Translations under genes and position numbers: made by a program
Source of the DNA: Acholeplasmatales bacterium
Lineage (GTDB): Bacteria > Bacillota_I > Bacilli_A > Izemoplasmatales > Hujiaoplasmataceae
Assembly (NCBI GenBank): GCA_003477305.1
Contig: DMTN01000019.1
Location: 12,868-26,330, forward strand
DNA: 13,463 nt
Direction: 5' to 3'
The notes under the pieces: model-generated
Database searches by the model: none
What the model was told of the DNA's origin: nothing
What the model saw: the letters and a program-made list of their open reading frames with translations, nothing else
Shown: positions 7,013 through 12,876 of the stretch, piece by piece
Layout of the letters: the number at the start of each line of letters is the position of its first letter
Position numbering within the stretch: the stretch's first letter is position 1

Positions 7013-8513
7013 CCTCGGCCGGGAGATCCCGGACGGATTTTACCCCTATGACGGATCCGAACCTGCGCAAGCGCGTCGACCGATCGCGATGAAGGCGACG
7101 CCCAAGGCGCCAATCTTTTTGCATACGATTTCCGACGTCTTCGACGCGCTTGATGTGAAAGACGGGATGACATTCTCCTTCCATCATCATCTGCGCGAAG
7201 GCGACAAGGTATTGAACCTCGTGATGGCGCAGGCCGCGGTATACGGCTTGAAAGATCTCACGATCGCTCCCAGTTCGATCTTCCCGTGCCACCAGCCGCT
7301 CGTCCCGCTCTTGGATAGCGGCGTCGTCACCGGCATCGTCACCAACTACATGAACGGCCCCGTCGCCGACGCCGTCACCGCCGGCAAGCTTCAAAAACCG
7401 GCGGTCATGGACACCCATGGCGGACGGGCGCGCGCGATCGAGTCGGGCGACCTGCCGATCGACGTCGCCTTCCTCGCCGTCCCGCGCGTCGACGCCTTCG
7501 GAAACGGCACCGGACGCTTTGGCAAGAGCGCCTGCGGATCGTTGGGCTACCTCGATCCCGATCTCCATTACGCGAAGAAGGTCGTTTTTGTGACCGACGA
7601 GCGCGTCGACGAACTCATCAAACCCGATCTCGACGGCCGCTACGTCGACTATGTCGTCACGATCGATTCGATCGGCGACCGCGCCGGCATCGTGTCCGGC
7701 ACGACGCGCATCACGAAGGAACCGGTCGGTCTCAAGATCGCCCGCGACGCGGCGGCCGTGATCGATGGCGTCGGACTCCTGAAAGCAGGATTCTCGATGC
7801 AGACGGGAGCCGGCGGAACGTCGCTCGCGGTCGTCGCCGACATCCGTAAACTCATGATCGAACGGGGCATCCGCGCCCGCTTCGCTTCGGGCGGGATCAC
7901 CGCCCAATATGTCGAGATGCTCGAAGCCGGACTCGTCGGCGCTCTCAAAGACGTCCAGGATTTCGATCTCGACGCGGTCGAATCGCTTTCGCGAAATCCC
8001 AAACATGAGGCGATCACGGCCTCGCAGTACGGCAATCCCCGGTACCGCCCCGCACCCCTCGTCGACGACCTCGATTTCGTCGTCCTCGGCGCGACCGAGA
8101 TCGACCTCGATTTCAATGTCAACGTCACGACCGATTCGGAAGGAAAAATCATCGGCGGTTCCGGCGGACATGCGGACACCGCGCATGGCGCGAAGGTCTG
8201 TGTCGTCGTGACGAACCTCGTGAAGGCGCGGCTGCCGATCATCATGGAAAAAGTGACGACCGTCACGACGCCGGGGTCAGACATCGACGTTCTCGTCACC
8301 GAACGCGGGATCGCCGTCCATCCGCGCCGCACCGATCTTTTCGACCGGCTCCGCGGGTCCGGACTGCACATCCTCCCGATCCGGGAACTGATGGACCTCG
8401 CCCACGCGATCACGGGCATCCCGGTCCGACCGACGCAAACTGGCCGGATCGTCGCCCTGATCCGCTACCGCGACGGTTCGATCATCGACGTCGTACGAAC
8501 CAAACGCCCCTGA
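6999..8513 (+). CDS. citF: Citrate/citramalate lyase alpha subunit (acyl-ACP transferase)
   Basis: 504 residues, normal for CitF (about 500-510). It exchanges acetyl-ACP for the substrate acyl group, releasing acetate; its fold is that of CoA transferases. Stretches shared with the E. coli protein include DGMTFSFHHH near the start of the conserved region, HGGRARAIESG, SLGYLD, FSMQTGAGGTSLAV, ASGGITAQYVEM, SLSRNPKH, LDFNVNVTTDS, GGSGGHADTA, DVLVTERGIAVHPRR, and the C-terminal YRDGSIIDVV. Residues 1-35 are a variable lead segment. The ATG at 6999 lies inside citE and has a weak ribosome-binding site, suggesting reinitiation after citE translation. The gene ends 13 bases before citC. Confidence 0.96.
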   Translation: MNRNSLGREIPDGFYPYDGSEPAQARRPIAMKATPKAPIFLHTISDVFDALDVKDGMTFSFHHHLREGDKVLNLVMAQAAVYGLKDLTIAPSSIFPCHQPLVPLLDSGVVTGIVTNYMNGPVADAVTAGKLQKPAVMDTHGGRARAIESGDLPIDVAFLAVPRVDAFGNGTGRFGKSACGSLGYLDPDLHYAKKVVFVTDERVDELIKPDLDGRYVDYVVTIDSIGDRAGIVSGTTRITKEPVGLKIARDAAAVIDGVGLLKAGFSMQTGAGGTSLAVVADIRKLMIERGIRARFASGGITAQYVEMLEAGLVGALKDVQDFDLDAVESLSRNPKHEAITASQYGNPRYRPAPLVDDLDFVVLGATEIDLDFNVNVTTDSEGKIIGGSGGHADTAHGAKVCVVVTNLVKARLPIIMEKVTTVTTPGSDIDVLVTERGIAVHPRRTDLFDRLRGSGLHILPIRELMDLAHAITGIPVRPTQTGRIVALIRYRDGSIIDVVRTKRP

Positions 8514-8526
8514 AAGGAAGCATATC

Positions 8527-9537
8527 ATGCAGATCCGACAAGCCCTGATTCCCGAAGAATATGCGGCGATCGCCGCGCTTTTGGACGCGTCCGGACTGTC
8601 GGCGCCGGTCAACGTCGGCGAAACGCTGTATGCGGAAGCTCAAGGACGGATCATCGCGACCGTTTCGCGGACCGGCGAACTCGTGAGCCATCTGGCCGTC
8701 GATCCCGGTTTCCGGGGCGAAGCGGTGGCCGAAACGCTGGTCGGCGCGCTGCTTTCGCGGATGAACGCCGAGGGCATCCACCGCCGCCTCGTTTTCACGA
8801 AATCCGCCTATGTGCCGCTGTTTACCTCGATGCATTTCACGAAGGTCGCCGATTCCGGCGTCGTCGCGATCCTCGAAAACGGCACTCCCGATCTGGAAAC
8901 GGAACTTACTTTGATCCGCGCGCTCGTCGAGCGGACCTTCGGCGTTCCGATCGCCAAGCTCGATCTCGGCGCGACCGTCGTCAACTGCAACCCGATGACC
9001 TTGGGACACCAGGGGTTGATCCGCTACGCCGCATCCCGCCATCAGGGGTTTCTCGTCTTCGTGCTCGAAGAGGACGAATCGACCTTTTCGTATGAAGAAC
9101 GGATCGCGATGGTCCGGCTCGGCACCCGCGAGATCGAGAACGTCCTCGTCGTCCCCTCGACGAAATACGTCGTCTCGAACCTCACGTTCCCGAGTTATTT
9201 CCTGAAGACGATGAACACCCGCGACCGCGAACACGCGACTCTCGATGCGGTGATCTTCCGCGACCGCTTCATGCCGGCGCTGCATATCGTTTGCCGCTAT
9301 ATCGGAACGGAGTTCGATCCGATGATGCAAACGTACAATGCGCTGTTGAAAGAGACGCTCGGCGACCGATTGTTCGAACTCGTCCGCTATGCATCCGACG
9401 GCGCCCCGATCAGCGCTTCGCGCGTCCGAAAACTATTGACAGAAAACAAGACCGAAGAAGCGCTCGCCCTCGTCCCCGTCTCGAACCGGGGCCTGCTTCG
9501 GGCGATCTGGGAGGAACGACATGGCCAACCCCGATGA
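8527..9537 (+). CDS. citC: [Citrate (pro-3S)-lyase] ligase, acting on citramalate lyase
   Basis: 336 residues, the usual length. CitC uses ATP and acetate to acetylate the thiol of the prosthetic group on CitD, switching the lyase on. Residues 1 to about 130 form a GNAT-like domain (VDPGFRGEAVAETLV at 58-72). The nucleotidyltransferase domain follows with NCNPMTLGH (153-161), the ATP-binding loop with its His161, and ISASRVR (295-301), the second nucleotide motif. ATG 8527 is preceded by AAAGGAAG at 8513-8520. It overlaps citXG by 17 bases. The acetylation target is inferred from the operon. Confidence 0.95.
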   Translation: MQIRQALIPEEYAAIAALLDASGLSAPVNVGETLYAEAQGRIIATVSRTGELVSHLAVDPGFRGEAVAETLVGALLSRMNAEGIHRRLVFTKSAYVPLFTSMHFTKVADSGVVAILENGTPDLETELTLIRALVERTFGVPIAKLDLGATVVNCNPMTLGHQGLIRYAASRHQGFLVFVLEEDESTFSYEERIAMVRLGTREIENVLVVPSTKYVVSNLTFPSYFLKTMNTRDREHATLDAVIFRDRFMPALHIVCRYIGTEFDPMMQTYNALLKETLGDRLFELVRYASDGAPISASRVRKLLTENKTEEALALVPVSNRGLLRAIWEERHGQPR

Positions 9538-10786
9538 CATCCTGAACGCCAGGGAAGCCCGCAAGGGTACGATCGACCGTCTCGCCGCCAAAGGCGGGCC
9601 GGTCGTTTCCGTCCGCGCCAACGTCCCCGGTACCGAGAAGACCAACAAGATCGCCCGTTACGTCGTCGGCCGGTTCGCCGCCCGCTTTGCTCCCGATGCG
9701 CAGGAAACGCTCTGGATCGAGGACGCCGACGGGTTGATGTTCCTCACCCGCTATGCGGCGATCGACGCGTCGACTTTGAAGGCGCTCGCCGTGCAGGCGG
9801 AAGAATCGCGTCCGCTCGGCCGGCTCGCCGACATCGACGTGTATACGCCCGAAGGCAAGGCGCTCACCCGCGGCACGCTCCGTCCCTGCTTGCTTTGCAA
9901 CGAATACGCGGCGGTCTGCGCCCGCGAAGGCCGACATTCCGTCGAAGCGCTGCTTCAGGAAATGGAACGGATCACGCGCGCCGACGCCGCGACCTTCGCC
10001 GCCGATCTGATCGACGGCGCGATCCGCGCCGAACTCGATCTCGAGCCGAAATTCGGACTCGTGACCAAGTCCTCGAAAGGATCTCATGAGGACATGGATT
10101 ACGCGCTCATGAAACAGGCCAAGAATGCGATCGTGCCGCATCTGGCACAGATGTTTACGATCGCCCTCGATGACGACCGTCCCGCGGAGATGTTCGCCCG
10201 CGCCCGCAAGGAAGGCATCGAAGCCGAACGCGCGATGTTTTCCGTCACCGGCGGCGTCAACGCCTACAAAGGCCTCATCTTTTCGATGGGACTCGCCGCC
10301 ACCGCCGCCGGCAAGGCGATCTTCGGCGGGTTTCCCCACGAATCGATCTACGAATTCGTCAGCCGGATGGCCGAACCGCTCATCGGCGAACTCGACAAAA
10401 AGGAAGTCGGCACGTTTGGGAAGAAGGCGTGGGCCGAGAACCGCATCGGCGGCGCCCGCCTTGAAGCCGCCCGAGGCTTTCCGTCCGTGCGCGCGGCCGT
10501 CGGCCTCGTCGGTAACTGCACGCGCATCGAACTGCACCGCGCGTTGTGCGCGTTGATCGGCGTGGTCGAGGACACGACCCTCCTAAAGCGCGCCGCCAGC
10601 CGGAAGCGCTATGACGAGATTCGGTCAAAGTTCACCCGGATCGACGATTTCGCCAGAGAGAAGATGGCCGCGCTGACGGCCGAATGCATCGCCGAAGGGC
10701 TCAGTTTCGGGGGGTCCGCCGATCTTTTGGCGACGTCCGTGTTCCTCAAGCGGATCCAGGCCCAATTCCTCTTTCAACCGTCCTGA
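9521..10786 (+). CDS. citXG: CitXG fusion: prosthetic-group synthase and holo-ACP synthase for the lyase
   Basis: 421 residues joining two maturation enzymes. Residues 1 to about 155 are CitX, which transfers the prosthetic group to apo-CitD: GRLADIDV (100-107), CLLC (123-126) and AAVCAREGRH (130-139) match the E. coli protein. Residues from about 160 are CitG, which makes triphosphoribosyl-dephospho-CoA from ATP and dephospho-CoA: PKFGLVTKSSKGSHEDMD (176-193), SVTGGVNAYKG (241-251), EDTTLLKR (350-357), GGSAD (397-401). CitX-CitG fusions are known, for example in Haemophilus. The ATG at 9521 lies inside citC after GGAGG with 7 bases of spacing. The PKFGLVT version departs from the enterobacterial PKPGLVD. 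Last gene of the operon. Confidence 0.94.
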   Translation: MANPDDILNAREARKGTIDRLAAKGGPVVSVRANVPGTEKTNKIARYVVGRFAARFAPDAQETLWIEDADGLMFLTRYAAIDASTLKALAVQAEESRPLGRLADIDVYTPEGKALTRGTLRPCLLCNEYAAVCAREGRHSVEALLQEMERITRADAATFAADLIDGAIRAELDLEPKFGLVTKSSKGSHEDMDYALMKQAKNAIVPHLAQMFTIALDDDRPAEMFARARKEGIEAERAMFSVTGGVNAYKGLIFSMGLAATAAGKAIFGGFPHESIYEFVSRMAEPLIGELDKKEVGTFGKKAWAENRIGGARLEAARGFPSVRAAVGLVGNCTRIELHRALCALIGVVEDTTLLKRAASRKRYDEIRSKFTRIDDFAREKMAALTAECIAEGLSFGGSADLLATSVFLKRIQAQFLFQPS

Positions 10787-10840
10787 CATCGTTTAAACGA
10801 TCGATTGATCCGTCGTTTCGATGATATATGGGAGATTCCG

Positions 10841-10869
10841 TGGTCATCGCATCCGTTTCGTGATATAAT
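10841..10869 (+). promoter_or_regulatory. Extended -10 promoter in the citXG downstream gap
   Basis: TGATATAAT (10861-10869) contains a perfect -10 with the extended TG, identical to the glm operon -10. The -35, TGGTCA at 10841-10846 with a 17-base spacer, matches 4 of 6 consensus bases. It faces a hairpin terminator about 45 bases away with no coding frame between. Confidence 0.6.
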
Positions 10870-10875
10870 ACAGTC

Positions 10876-10950
10876 GGCACATCTTTGTTCTTAACAAACA
10901 ATTTTATGCCAAAAAGCCGCGAGGACCTCCACGTCCCTGCGGCTTTTCTA
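10876..10950 (+). ncRNA. Candidate small RNA, about 75 nt
   Basis: A predicted transcript starts near 10876 from the promoter at 10841-10869 and would end at the hairpin of 10912-10947. Its 5' half can fold on its own: GGCA (10876-10879) can pair with TGCC (10907-10910), enclosing a perfect TTTGTT/AACAAA hairpin (10884-10889 with 10893-10898, CTT loop). No ribosome-binding site with an open frame is present. The alternative is that the promoter is fortuitous and only the terminator matters. I recognise no known RNA family. Confidence 0.4.
10911..10950. terminator. Strong bidirectional intrinsic terminator
   Basis: AAAAGCCGC (10912-10920) pairs with GCGGCTTTT (10939-10947), and the inside is extended by GGAC/GTCC around a CTCCAC loop with one mismatch and one wobble between. 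T-rich on the plus side (CTTTTCTATTT) and, read from the minus strand, also followed by TTTTT. It can end the nine-gene operon, the candidate small RNA and, from the other side, the SGNH hydrolase gene. Confidence 0.85.
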
Positions 10951-10987
10951 TTTGATCGATGCCGGTGAATCTTCACGGTGGTATGGG

Positions 10988-11593
10988 CTAGAGAAGCTTT
11001 TCGATCTCCGCGACGACCCGTTCGGCGATGAAGGCGGCCCCTTCGGGACTCGGGTGGATGCCGTCGCCGGCATAGTGGAGCGAAGGTTTTCCCACCGAGG
11101 CTTCGCTGAAGAGTTCGTCGAGACGGATCAGCGGAAGACGGCGTTTTTTCGCGATTCTGCGGATCAGGACGAGCTTTGGGTCGAGGTCCGGACGGAAGGG
11201 CTTGTCGGGGACATCGAGAAGGAACGGTTCCATCAGCACGAGTTTCGCTTTCGCGCGATTGATGAGGGCGTCAAGGATGGTGCCGTAGTTTCGTTCGAAC
11301 TGCAGGGCGGAGGTCCGCTGGTCGCGGTCGTAGCGGCGCCAGACGTCGTTGATGCCGATCATCAGGACGACGAGGTCGGGCTTGCGGTCGATCGCGTCGA
11401 CGTCGAGGCGGGCGATGACATCGCCGGTGCGGTCGCCGGAGATGCCGGTGTTGGTGAAATCGAATTCGATGTCGGGGTGGTTTTTGCGAAGCGTATCGGC
11501 GACGAGCTTGACGTAGCCTTCGCCGAGGTATTTGCCATCGGGGCGGCTGCGGCCCCAGTCGGTGATCGAGTCGCCGAGAAATAGGATGTTCAT
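10988..11593 (-). CDS. SGNH/GDSL-family hydrolase (esterase/deacetylase type)
   Basis: 201 residues with no signal peptide, so cytoplasmic. The four SGNH blocks are present: GDSIT with nucleophile Ser9 (7-11), NTGISGDR (48-55), IGINDVW with Asn82 (79-85), and DGIHPSPEG with the Asp177/His180 pair of the catalytic triad (177-185). The arrangement and size are like small acyl-esterases and carbohydrate deacetylases; the true substrate cannot be told. The start ATG (11591-11593) is preceded by GGAGG about 11 bases upstream, and an extended -10 lies at 11645-11653. Convergent with the glutamate operon and apparently single-gene; no link to glutamate fermentation is evident. Confidence 0.93.
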   Translation of the reverse strand: MNILFLGDSITDWGRSRPDGKYLGEGYVKLVADTLRKNHPDIEFDFTNTGISGDRTGDVIARLDVDAIDRKPDLVVLMIGINDVWRRYDRDQRTSALQFERNYGTILDALINRAKAKLVLMEPFLLDVPDKPFRPDLDPKLVLIRRIAKKRRLPLIRLDELFSEASVGKPSLHYAGDGIHPSPEGAAFIAERVVAEIEKLL

Positions 11594-11644
11594 GTTGTTT
11601 GCGTCCTCCGGTGCGCCGCTTTGCGCGGGCGGTCATTACCGACC

Positions 11645-11653
11645 ATTATATCA
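11645..11653 (-). promoter_or_regulatory. Extended -10 element for the SGNH hydrolase gene
   Basis: Read on the minus strand the bases are TGATATAAT, the same extended -10 as in the glm operon promoter, about 52 bases before the start codon at 11593. No good -35 is found at 16-18 bases (CTCCAA, CCTCCA or CCCTCC), which is tolerated by extended -10 promoters. Confidence 0.6.
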
Positions 11654-11697
11654 CGAACGACCCGCTTTGGAGGGCGCAAGATTTCGATGGAAACACT

Positions 11698-11726
11698 TTG
11701 ATTTTTTATTCCAAATGGATTATAAT
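11698..11726 (+). promoter_or_regulatory. Promoter of the tRNA pair
   Basis: TTGATT at 11698-11703, a 17-base spacer and TATAAT at 11721-11726, ending nine bases before the first base of tRNA-Pro. Spacing and sequence are near consensus, as expected for a stable RNA gene. Confidence 0.8.
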
Positions 11727-11735
11727 AGGTGTGCT

Positions 11736-11812
11736 CGGGATGTAGCTTAGTTTGGTAGAGCGCTTGGCTGGGGGCCAAGAGGTCGCAGGTTCAAATCCTG
11801 TCATTCCGACCA
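11736..11812 (+). tRNA. tRNA-Pro, anticodon GGG
   Basis: 77 nt with encoded CCA (11810-11812). Acceptor CGGGATG pairs with CATTCCG (one G-U). D arm GCTT/GAGC with loop AGTTTGGTA; anticodon stem CTTGG/CCAAG with loop CTGGGGG, so GGG at 11770-11772 reads CCC and CCU. T arm GCAGG/CCTGT with loop TTCAAAT. The C1-G72 pair and A73 are typical of bacterial tRNA-Pro. First of two tRNAs sharing a promoter and terminator. Confidence 0.95.
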
Positions 11813-11887
11813 CCCTTTGGATTGAATCCGCAACGCGGATCGATCATATACGTCCGACTTCCCCTTTTTTTGGAAACCGGATCAGGC

Positions 11888-11962
11888 GCAGGTGTAATAC
11901 AACGGTTAGTATGTCTGCTTCCCAAGCAGAATATGGGGGTTCGATTCCCCTCGCTTGCTCCA
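11888..11962 (+). tRNA. tRNA-Gly, anticodon CCC
   Basis: 75 nt with encoded CCA (11960-11962). Acceptor GCAGGTG pairs with CGCTTGC through two G-U pairs; discriminator T is usual for tRNA-Gly. The D stem ATAC/GTAT is AT-rich. Anticodon stem TCTGC/GCAGA with loop TTCCCAA gives anticodon CCC at 11921-11923, reading only GGG. Short variable loop ATAT; T arm GGGGG/CCCCT with loop TTCGATT. It lies 75 bases after tRNA-Pro, most likely on the same transcript. Confidence 0.93.
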
Positions 11963-11973
11963 GCGAAGTACCG

Positions 11974-12003
11974 CCATGCCGTCAAGGCATGGTTTTTCTT
12001 TTG
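11974..12003 (+). terminator. Intrinsic terminator of the tRNA pair
   Basis: CCATGCC (11974-11980) and GGCATGG (11986-11992) form a perfect 7-bp stem with a GTCAA loop, followed directly by TTTTTCTTTT. It lies 11 bases after the tRNA-Gly CCA end. Confidence 0.9.
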
Positions 12004-12012
12004 TCTCGCGTG

Positions 12013-12021
12013 TGATACAAT
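12013..12021 (+). promoter_or_regulatory. Extended -10 element for the methyltransferase gene
   Basis: TGATACAAT has an extended TG and a 5-of-6 -10 hexamer. The -35 region falls within the T run of the preceding terminator and is poor (TTTTTC). Transcription from about 12028 would leave a very short leader containing GGGTGAT ahead of the ATG at 12045. Confidence 0.55.
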
Positions 12022-12044
12022 AGAGATAGAATGCGGGTGATACC

Positions 12045-12842
12045 ATGAGCAACTACATCAAATCGAACAAAGCCGCCTGGGAAGAGGCGTTCGAAAAGGC
12101 GGAGGGCTACGGCGCCGAAAACGTCGCGAAGCTCGAAACGGAAGAATTTCCGTTCCTTTTGCCGGAATTCATTTCAGTCATCAAAGCCGCCGACATGAAG
12201 GGGAAGAAGGTCGCGCAGTTCTTTTGCAACAACGGCCGCGAACTGCTGTCGATCGTCAAAAACACCGGCGCCGAAAACGGCGTCGGCTTCGACATCGCCG
12301 AAAACCTCGTCCTGCAGGCGAACAAGCACGCCGCGGCGACCGGGATCCCCTGCACCTTCGTCTCCGCCGACGCGCTGAAGATCGGCCGCGCCTGGGCGAA
12401 CAAGTTCGACTTCGCCGTCATCACCGTCGGCGCGCTCTGCTGGATCGAGGATCTCGGTGCGTTGTTCCGCGTGATCCGGAGATGTTTGAAGCCGGACGGC
12501 GTTCTGTTGATCCACGAGTACCATCCGTTCACGAACATGCTCGGGATCGAGACCGAACCGGAATTCGATCCGGACCATCCGACCGCACGGGTCTGGCCAT
12601 ATTTCCGCGACGTGCCGTTCGTCGACGCGATGGGGATGCACTACATGGTCGGCGAACACTATCCTTCAAAAACCTTCACGAGCTTCGCCCATACGCTGTC
12701 CGAACTCATGAACGCGCTCATCGCGAACCGCTTGAAGATCACGATGTTCCAGGAGTTCGCAAATGACGTTTCCGACAATTTCGGCCATCTCGACGGACTC
12801 GGGATGCCGCTGTCGTTCATCCTCGCCGCCAAAGCCGAATAA
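12045..12842 (+). CDS. Class I SAM-dependent methyltransferase
   Basis: 265 residues with a Rossmann methyltransferase core. Motif I is unusual: VAQFFCNNGRE (56-66) in place of the common acidic residue plus GxGxG. Then GVGFDIAE (79-86; Asp83 for the SAM ribose), VSADA (106-110; motif III region), FDFAVITVGALCWIED (121-136; motif IV and helix) and LKPDGVLLIHEYHPF (148-162; motif V). The C-terminal 100 residues (about 165-265) include a Tyr/Phe/His-rich substrate-side segment. The substrate is not recognisable; small-molecule rather than RNA is a guess. Single gene with its own promoter element, ribosome-binding GGGTGAT and terminator. Confidence 0.88.
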   Translation: MSNYIKSNKAAWEEAFEKAEGYGAENVAKLETEEFPFLLPEFISVIKAADMKGKKVAQFFCNNGRELLSIVKNTGAENGVGFDIAENLVLQANKHAAATGIPCTFVSADALKIGRAWANKFDFAVITVGALCWIEDLGALFRVIRRCLKPDGVLLIHEYHPFTNMLGIETEPEFDPDHPTARVWPYFRDVPFVDAMGMHYMVGEHYPSKTFTSFAHTLSELMNALIANRLKITMFQEFANDVSDNFGHLDGLGMPLSFILAAKAE

Positions 12843-12849
12843 AGAAAAG

Positions 12850-12876
12850 ACGATTCCTTTGCGGGAATCGTTTTTT
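12850..12876. terminator. Intrinsic terminator after the methyltransferase gene, shared by convergent genes
   Basis: ACGATTCC (12850-12857) pairs with GGAATCGT (12864-12871), loop TTTGCG, followed by six T on the plus strand. From the minus strand the hairpin is followed by CTTTTCTTT, so it may also serve the gene ending at 12875, whose stop codon overlaps the T run. Confidence 0.88.

Noticed and set aside
6978..8186. 402-codon minus-strand frame opposite citF
   Set aside because: Shadow frame; starts and ends without ribosome-binding site or recognisable product.
9410..10537. 375-codon minus-strand frame opposite citXG
   Set aside because: Shadow frame of the GC-rich fusion gene.
11826..11871. 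ATCCGC-AAC-GCGGAT hairpin and a seven-T run between the two tRNAs as a terminator
   Set aside because: The T run starts about 24 bases after the hairpin, too far for intrinsic termination; more likely a processing element or chance. A weak TTGAAT / ATATA promoter there was also not convincing.
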